From positions 538,501-598,500 of the forward strand of contig JAQGDQ010000090.1 of NCBI GenBank assembly GCA_030141605.1: a DNA stretch of 60,000 bases. Direction: 5' to 3'. The position numbers were made by a program, and so were the translations under genes. Numbering within the stretch: the stretch's first letter is position 1; each line of letters begins with the position of its first letter. A model generated the notes under the pieces. The model made no database searches. It was not told the origin of the DNA and worked only from the letters and a program-made list of their open reading frames with translations. Positions 48,553 through 60,000 of this stretch are shown here, piece after piece. This stretch comes from Tubiluchus corallicola (Eukaryota > Priapulida > Priapulimorpha > Priapulimorphida > Tubiluchidae).

Positions 48553-49470
48553 TGTCCGAGTCATTGTAAACGCATCATGTTGCAGAATTATCGCCATGAA
48601 TACTGACTCCGCAATTTAATAAAAGAGGACTAGGACTTTTAGATTAAAGACCCCCTGCCGCTTTCACCAGATTCTAACTGAACTCGACGTTTCTGATATT
48701 ACGCCTTTTAGTGCTAACTTTAAGAGACCTCTGCTGCTGTTGTATATATTAGTAATGCTATACAGACTGGCTCGTGCGTCGATTAAGAGCAGCTGCTGCT
48801 TCTGAGATTTTTGTTAATAATTAATAAAGATGTAAACAGTAGAGCAGGTAAGTTATATATATAGCGAGTGCCGTATTCATCTGCAGTTTGCTGTGAGACT
48901 TAACATTAAATGTTGCGTGAAAATTTGAAACATCTTCTACAATCGAATAAACTCGTAGCTGGTTGTAAAACCTATAATGTTTTCTGAATCTCCTGAAAAT
49001 CTCTTGTGAACAGAAGGTTATCTTATGCGTGAGTTAGATGCAATTTCATTACACCTGGGAGCCTCTGCAACATCGTCTGAACAATTTACTGTAGCTTTGA
49101 ATATTTTTATCCTGTCTTCATCTTATGACGCTCGTTAGTCAGTAAAAGTTTAAAACTTTTTTAAAAATTGACGAATGATGACGAAGGTCACGATACTGAT
49201 GACGATGATGGTAATGGTGATGACACGAGGACGACGACAACGTCGCTGATGATGATTGCGATGATAGTGAGGTAGTACTACTCGTGGTGTTGTCGATGAT
49301 GATGACAGTTATATTCATTATAATTAAACTAGGTGAAATTATATTCAGCTTTCTACATGCGTAATTCGAAAAAACTAACTAGCCTACAACTTAAGTTCTG
49401 TTATAATTTATTTATTTCGTGCTTCTATTATTATAACCTCACTAACCTTTTAGAAAATTACCCATAATTC

Positions 49471-49878
49471 ATGCGAGTTAGAGCTCCGTTCGTAATTCAG
49501 AGACCGGATGTATTTACTAAGTCGGGATATTCACTAAGTCCGTGCGAGTCACAATTCGTCTTTGAAGCTTTTGTAGTTCAAATTATTATATGTCAAAGTT
49601 CATGTAAAAATAGCCGAGAATCAGACAGACAGGCAAGGAGATCTTTTGCGAAAATGTATAAAATAGATCCAGTTAATGTAAAAACTGTAAACACATCTAT
49701 AAAACACAAACACAGAAGAGCAAACTATAAAATTGTTAGCTCAATTCTAGTACATTTGTCAAATGATTGGCATTCAAAAGCAAGACTGAGTTTGCGAGGT
49801 ATTTCATCAGATGAAAATTCCTGGAAGCAGTTTGATGTAATAGTTGTATATATAGATCAGTACGCCATAACTATGTAA
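49471..49878 (+). CDS. 135-codon ORF of unknown nature
   Basis: This ATG-initiated ORF is long for such AT-rich DNA and stops at TAA 49876-49878. The product would be basic (for example ESDRQARRSFAKMYK and KHKHRRANYK), without a signal peptide, transmembrane span or motif that I recognise. No convincing splice sites or polyadenylation signal frame it. It may be a chance ORF or a decayed element. Confidence 0.15.
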   Translation: MRVRAPFVIQRPDVFTKSGYSLSPCESQFVFEAFVVQIIICQSSCKNSRESDRQARRSFAKMYKIDPVNVKTVNTSIKHKHRRANYKIVSSILVHLSNDWHSKARLSLRGISSDENSWKQFDVIVVYIDQYAITM

Positions 49879-51628
49879 TATAAGTAAGTTTCACAACTTG
49901 TTATAATTCTTGGCAAATCTTGTGATGGGCATTACCACAAGAAATTTTCAATCAGCCTTTCCATTATGTAGGATGTAGTATTGATGTGATAAAAAGAGCT
50001 TGTTTATTACTCTATTACGTGTAAGCTTTGGAGCACCAACAGCCAAATTAGTCGTAAATGTACTAATATCAAGAGATAATAACTGTGGTTAATGATGTTC
50101 CATGAGCTAAAGGATGGGGCACTGACGAAAAGATGCTTGTGTAGTTTCTTCATAATTTAGCTGAATTCCAATTGATGATGAATGAGAATGCTCAGAGAAA
50201 ATCAAAACGAGTAAACCATCTATGTAATTTTGAAAAAATCTCCACTTGGGATGAAATTATTAGTATTTCTACAGCTTTTCAAATCATTTTACGTTAACTT
50301 GAAACATTACTCATGACTCAACGTAATTTCGCAACTATACGGCTGTGACATTTTCTTCAGAATGACGTGGAACACATTTACCGAAGAAATTTCATTTTCC
50401 CCTCAAGCGAAAGTGCGGCAATCTATTTGTTGCGGTCCATTTGGTTGTCAATGGCCTATTTTCCAAACGTTCAATTAAGCGTTAGGCCTTCTTACAGAGA
50501 GTTCTCGCACGAGAGAAGACTGTGAAATGCACAAAAGAAGATAACATGAAGGTGGTACAGAGGTCTGAGAGTTGTTATCTGCAGACTTAGCCTTTGCCAG
50601 CAAAAATCGCTACTTCTAATGATGTTCAGGTTTAATTTCCGTTTGGATTCTGCGCTTCCTTAATTACTACGTCCTATTCTTACACAAACTAATCCAAACT
50701 TTGAATGATGACACTAAGGACGCTTGGAGATGTGGAATGAATACAACTGAATTGAATGACTACTTTTAGAACAGTCAAGATGTGTAAGATTCAAGACATG
50801 GCTGTTGTCACCAGTTTCAAGCTTCATAAAGTCACAACAAAAAAACTTGTTTACAAGAACATAAAATTCCGATGACAGATCGCACGCAGAAGAACCTCTA
50901 AAATAACATCGCTCCGGTTTTCTAGAATTTTTATTATAATTCCTCAAATTTTTTCAGTAAAATTTACCCGAAATGTGAACCAGTGTGAACTTCCTAAAAT
51001 TAAGCGTCCTGTAATCATGCAATATCCAATAATCATGCAGTCGGGTTACTTTTATCTAACTTGAGCAATACTAAACTTGAGTAAGTTAATCAATGAGTGT
51101 TCAAACTGACGTTACTCAAACTACATTGCACAAATTTTCGAGAATTACTCAGTTTGAAAGTTTTGCTTCAGTCTCTAGTTACTGGTTTTGTGTAAGTAAC
51201 AATATATTACAGAAGACAATTATAATGATCTACTGTTTAAAATATTTTTTTTCTAACTCAGACTTTAATACTAATTGAAATTGAGTTACAATAAATTTCA
51301 TAGTTGCACGCTGGTAAAAGGGAATACATGATGTCATGAGATTACGCATTAGCGTAGAGATAAACTTGAAATTTGAATTATTGTAAACTTAAATTTGCCA
51401 AGTTTTTGTCTTTTTTCTCAATGTCAGACAACAGTTCAATATACCTCTATTTTCCAAGTACATAAACATGGGAAGTTTTGACATTAGAAAATTTTTACTC
51501 AAAGAGACATCGTCATTGTCTGCTAATGTTTAAATTTCTAGGGTAATCTTTAATTTTAAGAAACCGGTATAGGAAAACACAAGGATATTTCTGCAAACGT
51601 TACCTCGTTTTCACCTAAAATAATGTAT
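49879..51628. other. Intergenic, nothing recognised
   Basis: No gene or element boundary seen. The short minus-strand ORF 50714-50947 has no motif. Confidence 0.35.
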
Positions 51629-52080
51629 TTTTTATTTATTTTATTTTTTATTGACATTTATACGCATATTAAAATAGTATGAAAGAAAGTAATTAGCAGG
51701 AGCAAGCGCGCTTACGCTGATCACATGAAACATAAAATTTATAAAAACAATACCCTGAAATTGAATACATATAATTAAAAGGCTTCTTATTCATTCAAAT
51801 GAATATTCATACTTTTACATTTTATAGAATAATATGGTATGGAGAAATCAATTAGGCCTAATGATTTTACATGATTGGGAGAAAGTCGCAATAAGGCAGT
51901 AACGTTAACTAATCGATTGCTAAAAACTGATAAATTAGTAGCATCAACTACCTGAGAATCCAGAACATTCCAAATGTTTTCAACTCTGTCAGCAAATGAG
52001 AAAAATTGTTTGATCTCGGAGAAGGCGTAAACAGTTTAAAGTTGTGATCACGCAATTAATTGGTTGAAACACGCTGGAAA
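51629..52080 (-). mobile_element. Decayed LINE 3' end
   Basis: On the minus strand (about 52055-51845) one frame reads DHNFKLFTPSPRSN and another continues FADRVENIWNVLDSQVVDAT and VFSNRL. This matches the C-terminus of non-LTR ORF2 (typically FSxRVVNxWNSLPxEVVxAPSxNxFKxRL), with a frameshift between. A 105 bp 3' segment (51666-51770) and an A-rich tail made of AATAAA-like units follow. Confidence 0.6.
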
Positions 52081-52472
52081 AAATCATCAATATTTAACTT
52101 CTGAATTTTAAGTATAAATCAAAAAGACGCAATGCCTTTGAAAAAATATTGTTCTGTTTTACTATAACGGCTTCTTAAATTTAAAGATTGGCTTAGAAAC
52201 TGAAGCAAATGAAGCAACATATTTCAGAAATTTGGTACAGTTCACAGAAATTTTACGACAAAGTGCACATGGTTTCATCCTCTGGCTTCACTTACTCGAG
52301 AAGCCATATAGACTCCTGCTTTGCACATAAATTCGTATTTATTTGGCCGTAAAACTTACTAATATAATTCTTATCAATAGTTATTATCGGAAGCACGTTT
52401 TTCTCTTGCTCGAGTAACGAATTAATTCGTTCTCAACGGGCTTCGCTGATTTTAAGTTAAATCATGATAATA

Positions 52473-52575
52473 ATATTAAAATAGTATGAAAGAAAGGAAT
52501 TAGCAGGCCCAAGCGCACTTTCGCTGAACACATAAAACAAAATCTATAAAAGCAATACCCTAAAATTGAACACAT
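52473..52575 (-). repeat. Second copy of the LINE 3' segment, direct repeat of 51666-51770
   Basis: Same orientation and about 85% alike by eye. It shares ATATTAAAATAGTATGAAAG, AATTAGCAGG, AAGCGC and AATACCCT(G/A)AAATTGAA. It lies 807 bp from the first copy. Confidence 0.7.
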
Positions 52576-53165
52576 CTCATTACTGAAGTTATTATGAAGC
52601 AAGTCCATTCGAAAATGTAGGTAATAATTATTAATAAGTAATTATACAAGCATTAAAAATTAAGATTCAATATAAGACACAAAATTCACGAATTCATAGT
52701 CTAATGAACGGAGCTAATCACAATACCTACGTAAAAAATTAGTTTTGACGTATTTCTGAAGAAACTGACACAAAAGCGGTTTCCTGGTAACTTTATTTAG
52801 CAAACACTAAGTTTAGAAAGCTTTTTTAAAACAAATCCAGTTACGCACAAAAAAACCCATAGGTCTTAAGGCTAAAACTGAAATTGATCAGGACATCACT
52901 CATTAAGCTAACGATGCGTAACTGCAGTCTTTATGTCACAGACTTTGCTAGTAATAACAAGCCTTATCATTGTCCGCTGCATGTCAGTAATTGAAACGAA
53001 CTCTTGTCAACATCTTCTGATTCTTTGCGGGAAATTCCAAGAAACTTTATTTATTGTGCAGGAGCTGGGGGATTTTAGCTGTAATTTAAAAACTACAAAA
53101 ACAGTAGGAAAGTAACCTTCTCTTATAAAGTTGTCAAATTTTACGACTCATTCATAGAAGGTTTT

Positions 53166-53282
53166 GGCGCAGTTTTTACAGGCGGATGCCCTTCCTGACC
53201 CTAACCCCCTCCCTATTTATCCGGGCTTGGGACCGGCACTGAGTTGGGCTGGCTTGCTACCCCCCCCCGTTGGCTAGGTTTA
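53166..53282 (+). repeat. SINE/LINE-tail-like dispersed motif
   Basis: Contains CGGATGCCCTTCCTGACCCT, then CCCTATTTATCCGGGCTTGG and GACCGGCACTGAG. To my knowledge this GC-rich block recurs in short interspersed or LINE-derived repeats of fishes and marine invertebrates. It stands out from the AT-rich flanks. I cannot assign the family. Confidence 0.5.
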
Positions 53283-54710
<1,428 letters not shown>

Positions 54711-54717
54711 TTTTCAG

Positions 54718-54809
54718 AAACTGCTGAAATTGACAAACCTCCAAGTTACACTGAGTTTGGCTCTTCTATGACAGTGCGCATGTATTTTCATAACAGTGAC
54801 AATAGCTGA
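54718..54809 (+). CDS. Candidate terminal coding exon with a PPxY motif
   Basis: A (CT)n tract of about 157 bp passes into CTTTTTCAG at 54709-54717, an excellent 3' splice site. A frame follows that begins with a two-base partial codon and runs 29 codons to TGA at 54807-54809. It reads TAEIDKPPSYTEFGSSMTVR and ends HNSDNS. PPSY fits the PPxY ligand of WW domains (NEDD4/ITCH-type E3 partners). No upstream exon of the same gene was identified. The frame is short enough to be chance next to a microsatellite. Confidence 0.22.
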
Positions 54810-55179
54810 CTTGACATCTAAGTTTTTGTCTCGCTCTGCTAAAAGCGTTACCTAGCGGTTGTAATTGTTTCTAAATGGACCTAAAAGTGTGTGCTAATTT
54901 CCCGTTGTACTACTGTCTCTTTTAATCAGTTAAATGATAATGTCTACCAATCCACTTTCTTGCACACACAGTCGAACTCACAACACACAGTCGAACTTGC
55001 ACACACTTTTATTCAACTTGCAACAACAGATACTAATTTCGGCTCATTTCCAAAAAAAACATCGAAACAATGTGCTAAGCAATTGTAACTATACTGGTTT
55101 ATATCACTTATTATAAGTTATTATTATAACTCATAAAGCACACATTACTATAGAAAAATTATCAATGGCGTGGTGCAAA

Positions 55180-55378
55180 AAGTTTTGCCCATTAGATTTT
55201 TAATGTACTTTTAATGTAATAGTGTCATTTATGTAAATATTTTAACTACTTTTTCTGTTTAATTTTTGTGAGTTGTAGGATTATGTTTTATAATTAGTTT
55301 TTTAATAATTTTGTTTTTATGGCTTTAGACTTTGTATGCCAGCTGAAATAAAGAACGAAATAAATAATAAGTAAAAAG
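55180..55378 (+). mobile_element. Possible LINE 3' UTR and tail
   Basis: T-rich sequence ends CTTTGTATGCCAGCTGAAAT, AAAGAACGAAATAAATAATA. This is like the 3' ends of CR1/L2-type LINEs with an (AAATAA)n tail. No RT frame is recognised upstream, so the call is weak. Confidence 0.3.
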
Positions 55379-55769
55379 TAGACTGAGCAAAAACGTATAC
55401 AACCTATACAATACATTCATTAAAATGCTAATTCACGCTAACATAACAATAATTCGTTAAAACTTTGTAAAATAGATGTTTTTTCTGTTTTTTCCTTATA
55501 ACAGTTTATTGCTTATAAGTACTTACCACAATAAGAAATATAAGTTCTCAGTACAAAATCAGAAATTATTATCAATGGTGAAGTACAAGATAAACGAATG
55601 ACACATTAAAAAATCACACAAATTATGATAAACTCGCCAGAAATCTAAAAGATCACTTGAAATTATCGTAGATATCACAAAATCGCACGAAACATTAATA
55701 AAAATTACATTATAACATAGCAGAGAGTATTGGCACAAAGTGACAGATAATTACATAGACAGATTATTC

Positions 55770-56007
55770 CTATAATTTAATAGAGAGTTACGCAATACGC
55801 ATAGCAACTGGAAACAAATTCCATTCTTTTGGGCCTGCAACGGAAAACAATCGATCTGCAAAAGTTCCGCATCCCTATATATTTAAAGGGATTTGTGGAT
55901 TTGTGCCGCAGGCTGTCACTTTCAGGTAAAGCAATCAATGTAATTACAGGTAAAACAAATCTAAAGCTTTCAGACTGTAACGTCACAACTATATAATAAT
56001 TGTACAC
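55770..56007 (-). mobile_element. Decayed LINE ORF2 C-terminus
   Basis: On the minus strand one frame reads RFVLPVITLIALPESDSLRH. After a frame change, GTFADRLFSVAGPKEWNLFP, VAMRIA and a stop follow. This matches the conserved ORF2 end of CR1/L2-type elements (GDRAFSVAAPRLWNSLP). A frameshift and stops mean it is dead. Confidence 0.65.
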
Positions 56008-57016
56008 TTTGACATTAAAAAATTTGATTGAACAGGTAAATTAACAAACAGTTAACTACGGGTGATTTTTTTTAACTGGCGATTGTGTTTGTTATGACAC
56101 TGTGACGGAAGGTGCGTGATGACACTGTGACAGCTTTACGTAATTTATCCTAAGCTACTGTTTTGGTTATACGGTACTTTTCATGGAGGCACCTTTTCAT
56201 GGAGACACAGTTTTCAAAAAGAGAAACTGATATTTTGTCCTGCATAAATACTGCCTAAAAGACAATAGGTTAGAAGATATGATTGATGAACCATATTTTG
56301 GAGATGATAACCAACAATTTAAATTTAACTCTACGTAGTCTTGAAAGCCAAGGCAGACTTTTCATAGCTACAGAGGATGAAATTTTATAATTTGATAGTA
56401 CACTATAATTTTTGTGATTTGATTTTAAACACATTGCACATTATCAATGCAGCAACCAGGTAAACCATAAAATCGAGATGTGAAATTACAGTGCTCGAAC
56501 AACAGTTTTAGCTGCGCTGATACATAAATTTTTTCTAATTTTCCTAATTAAAAATAAATTATATTTGGCTGCTTTGCATCTATCCTGTACATGAGTTCCA
56601 AGAAAGACCATTGTCCAAATAAACTTCCTAAGGTTTTAACACATTCTGATAGTATAATTGATGTATCAGCTACATAAATTGCATCGAATCCAATAAGGCT
56701 AGCAATGATAGGCGTACTTATAAATGGATTTCTCATGATGCCGAACAATTAAAAGTTGTTTGTAGAAAACGTACAGTCGAATTTAGATATGTACATAGAT
56801 GTTTAATATATAGAATAGAAAATAGGGGTACGTGCATCAAAAATAGGTGTATGTAGAGATGTATAAAACAGAATATAAATAGAGAATAGAAATGTATATA
56901 ATAGAATACAACAGAATGTATAGACAGTGCCGGATTATGACCTTTTGAGACCCCTAGGTTGCACTCTATATTATATATAGGGTAATGCAGCCCCGGATAT
57001 AGCATATAAATGCGTG

Positions 57017-57018
<2 letters not shown>
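56008..57018. other. Intergenic, nothing recognised
   Basis: Local AGAATAGAAA(T)-type low complexity at 56810-56920. No gene seen. Confidence 0.35.

Positions 57019-57061
<43 letters not shown>
57019..57061. repeat. (AC)n microsatellite
   Basis: About 21 CA units. The Cys-Val ORFs on the minus strand are products of the repeat. Confidence 0.95.
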
Positions 57062-57065
<4 letters not shown>

Positions 57066-58688
57066 TTATAGGATCTGTAAAATATACGTACAGATCGGAA
57101 TTGCTTACAATGAGCTAAAGAACATAATGTCAGCGAGTTTATTCCCAAGCTTTCGGCTCGGCTCAGATTATTAGGTTAATTTCAATGCAACCTGCGTTGC
57201 TAAAGCCGTATCATTAAACTAATGGACAAGTTGATTAATCTCGCGTGCAATCACTGTCTATAAAGTTTCTTAATAAGAACTCATTAAGACAATTAACTGC
57301 CACGATAACACACCAAGTAAACGGCAAAATTAATGCGATTAATTAACACATCGCCCTGCGTTTGTATTTTTTGATTAGCTGCAGAAACCAATGTAGAATA
57401 ACCCAACCATTCTTTACAGATTTGTTTCCTGCCACTACACATGGCTTCACAAATGTTTTAGGTGACATTAATTATTGTAGACATACCGTATGGATTTTAC
57501 AGTACAGAAATACTGATATGCCTAAAAGGTGCGACCATTGATCGGCGAGCCTGAAATCAATGGTAAGACGCCGCACACCTTGATTACAAACAAGTTTCTG
57601 CTTGCTATAAATTCGCAGCATGCTTTGTTCTGAATAGACTTTTGATTTTCTTTCTATAACGATTAGCTAAATTCTAAAAAAAATCAAGACTAAGCGTCGC
57701 CCTTTTAGTAAAACTTAAGAATAAGATCTACAACAAATTCTAATAATACAATAGTTTGTGTCAAGCAAAAGATTTGGCAGTATAATACAACGGTTTGTTT
57801 GCAACAGTGATAGTAATATAACATAAATTACAAAAACAAAACGCGGCAGATTTCTTTGCTGTAAGATATAAGACTTTCTGCAAAGGAAATTTTGCAGTTG
57901 CAAGATCAAACGGAAAGGGTTAAACTAACTTGTTTTCGTTGTTTGCTGTTCGTGATTTCACAATCGAGCCTCAATCTAATTATTGATCATATCTCTCCTA
58001 AAATGTCTACTGCTCAAGTGTTGTTAGAATGATTAAGAGTTAACAATTTGAGTCACGAATGACAAGTACAAATTATTGTTCGTGTTTCAGACAAATAATA
58101 GGTCGTTGTTCAAAGTTTTTTTTCGAATTATGAATAAGGAAGAACAAATAACAAGCTGAATCGAATATAATTACCCCCCTCCCCCACAAACATATTCGTT
58201 TACTTATAAGGTACAGAGTTCAAATGCTGGTTTGATTTTAAAGTTTTCCCTAATCGGCTTACCTATTTTACAGAAAACTACAGACTTCTTTCAAAAGTTA
58301 AAAGTAAAATGCACAATTTAATTAGCTCAGACATCATCAAAAGAAATCATCGTCTCACCGTGATTGTAAGTTCGTCTGATGAAGTTCTTAACGAAGAGGT
58401 CCCTGATTGCTGACCCAAATCCACGGGATTTTTGAGGATTAACAACCTAGGTTGAGAATGTCGCGTTGCTGATAACAGAACTTAATTACTTTTATCTACC
58501 CGCTTGACTTTATTTAATTATTTGCGCCGTCTAACGAGCTATTGTAGCCTAAATAAACATGTTTAAAAAACGCAACATTTATTTATTGAATTTCAGTGCG
58601 ATTACAGAATAATGGTAGAATAAATTTAAAATAAATAAGTGTATTATTACGCTCTTTTTGACGAAAAATAAATAAAAATAGAAATGCG
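57062..58688. other. Intergenic, nothing recognised
   Basis: AT-rich without recognisable genes or elements. Confidence 0.35.
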
Positions 58689-58689
58689 A

Positions 58690-58732
<43 letters not shown>

Positions 58733-58760
58733 CAGAGAGAGAGCGAGAGTGAGAGGAAGA
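58690..58760. repeat. (TA)n-(GA)n compound microsatellite
   Basis: About 11 TA units, then GA units with single-base interruptions. A short (TA)n recurs at 58781-58794. Confidence 0.9.
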
Positions 58761-58802
58761 AATGCGAAGGTTGTAGGCCTGTATATATATATATCCAAGG
58801 TA

Positions 58803-59133
58803 AAAATAATAGCATATTTTAATCGTATTATATATGTCGTTTTTCTACTACTGGATAGATAGTTTCTTCGGGCAGACAAGTTACTAAAGCTAAGCATCGG
58901 ATGCTCAGGTTGCTCAAACTGAGAAACGAATTTTTAGCTTGGACACCTTACTGCTCAAACTGAATATTCAATGCCGGACTTGAGTAACTTGTTTCCCTAA
59001 AACGAACAACTGATGCTAAAATTTAATATTTTCTTGCTCAACCTGAGAATTTTTATTGCTCTGCCCGAAGAAACTATCTATCCAGTAGTAGAAAAACGAC
59101 ATATATAATTCGATTAAAATATGCTATTATTTT
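58803..59133. mobile_element. Foldback element with near-identical 74 bp arms
   Basis: The arm at 58803-58876 (from AAAATAATAGCATATTTTAA to CTTCGGGCAGA) is the reverse complement of 59060-59133 with a single mismatch. The 183 bp loop has its own smaller, partly inverted motif (TTGCTCAAACTGAG / CTCAACCTGAG). It has no ORF. It would be a recent inverted duplication or a foldback-type MITE. Confidence 0.85.
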
Positions 59134-60000
59134 AGAAAAATGGAAAAAATGTTGCAATAATCATTGCATGACCCCCGGACCATATGACAATTTTTGCAAC
59201 AATTATTTTTTGAGGTGTATATGTCATTATTTTCTTTGCAATTATTTTCAACGATGATTGTAACGTTGTAACAATAAGCCCTAGATTGTTAGCTTTATCA
59301 TTGTCTCGAGCTAAGTTGCAGTTTACCTAATCAGTAGGGTAGTATGTCTGTGCTGACGTAAAAGAATCCTTAGGTCAACGTTGCTGGATTATCCGCAGCA
59401 TACGTATGTAAAACAACGCATGAAGATTACTATAATAAGAAAAGTGAAATTATAGTTAGCCGAACATCAACTCTGAATGTCACAATTAGCGCTTACTGTG
59501 ACGTCACGTGAGAAACGATATTACGCCAACAATTATGCCAGAATAGACATTCTCAGTAATAAGTTAAGTTCGAGACTTCAAGTTAAGTATATTGTCATAT
59601 AAAATATACAAAAGTAAAACAAAATTGTTATTACTTACAAGCACAATAAAAATGAAGCATGATATGTGAAACAAAAATGTTAAAAAAATCGAGTCTATAG
59701 CTTAGATATTTTTATGTCATGGGGTGTTGAAGTCCACTGACTTATTCAACTTTTTATGTTGCAATGAGTAGGCATACATATTTATCTTATGTTAGTTGAC
59801 CATTAAAAATAGTAAAATCCGACTTAATTAAAAAGCATCATATACAAGTACTAATATAAAACTAAAAATGTTAATGCAGAAAATATGACAATTACAATAC
59901 AATCTAAAATCAAAATTTAATAGAAAATAAGTAAAACATTTTCATTTTCATAAGTGTGTGGCATATTTCAGTTTCAACTTTGCAGCCTATAATTGAGCTA
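59134..60000. other. Intergenic, CRE/E-box motif only
   Basis: TGACGTCA (59499-59506) overlaps CACGTG (59505-59510), giving a CRE joined to an E-box. No gene is recognised nearby, so the motif may be chance. Confidence 0.3.

Noticed and set aside
48307-48597. Minus-strand ORF with cysteine and valine runs.
   Set aside because: Shadow of the CAA/CAG repeat region.
52933-53115. Frame with VIETNS resembling the RGK motif FIETSA.
   Set aside because: Four matching residues only; the flanking residues do not fit the family.
55780-55935. Plus-strand exon-like frame ending at a good donor (TTTCAG|GTAAAG).
   Set aside because: The opposite strand carries a recognisable LINE C-terminus (FSVAGPKEWN), so the plus frame is antisense to a dead LINE.

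Overview
This window looks like nuclear DNA of an invertebrate animal, probably marine. It is AT-rich and has spliced genes with GT-AG introns, long introns and intergenic spaces, (GA/CT)n microsatellites, decayed non-LTR retrotransposons, a solo LTR and several families of short inverted-repeat elements. The three recognisable genes (an RZ-type RGS, a Moody/Tre1-like GPCR and an RGK GTPase) fit a non-vertebrate bilaterian. I cannot name the phylum.

Layout. 1-7.6 kb: two decayed minisatellites (about 600-1685 and 6770-7600), two LINE remnants (minus strand near 3.9-4.5 kb, plus strand near 5.9 kb), and an NRF-1-like site followed by a 59-codon ORF. 7,678-12,034 (+): the last three coding exons of an RZ-subfamily RGS gene (vertebrate RGS17/19/20 relatives), with a hAT-type MITE in its last intron. 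12-20.6 kb: probable RGS 3' UTR, a TTAA-ended MITE, a candidate two-exon small gene, a nearly palindromic AT-rich MITE and an older terminal-inverted-repeat element. 20,609-21,700 (-): an intronless rhodopsin-family GPCR. 21.8-30.4 kb: minisatellites, a (GA)n tract and a possible CpG-rich 5' exon. 30,560-31,382 (+): the large first coding exon of an RGK-family small GTPase, ending just after the P-loop at a strong splice donor. The rest of the GTPase fold is not found with confidence; one candidate exon lies 16 kb downstream at 47,607.

31.4-60 kb: mostly non-coding and repeat-rich. It holds two more copies of the TTAA MITE (one with its terminal repeat amplified into a 5 x 39 bp tandem array), a 1.1 kb solo LTR with a perfect 5 bp target-site duplication, a compound trinucleotide array, two more minus-strand LINE 3' remnants, a SINE/LINE-tail-like motif, a (CT)n tract of about 157 bp that runs into a good splice acceptor and a 30-codon ORF with a PPxY motif, and a foldback element with two 74 bp arms that differ at one base.

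Functional reading. The two best-supported complete or near-complete coding units both belong to G-protein signalling: an RGS protein that accelerates GTP hydrolysis by G-alpha, and a class A GPCR. The RGK gene encodes an atypical Ras-like GTPase whose family inhibits voltage-gated calcium channels. Nothing in the sequence shows that they are co-regulated. I saw no operons, CRISPR arrays, tRNA genes or rRNA genes. No clearly new multi-gene system is evident. The most unusual material is in the repeats (TIR-derived tandem array, near-perfect foldback, dimeric minisatellite) and in a few cryptic exon candidates.
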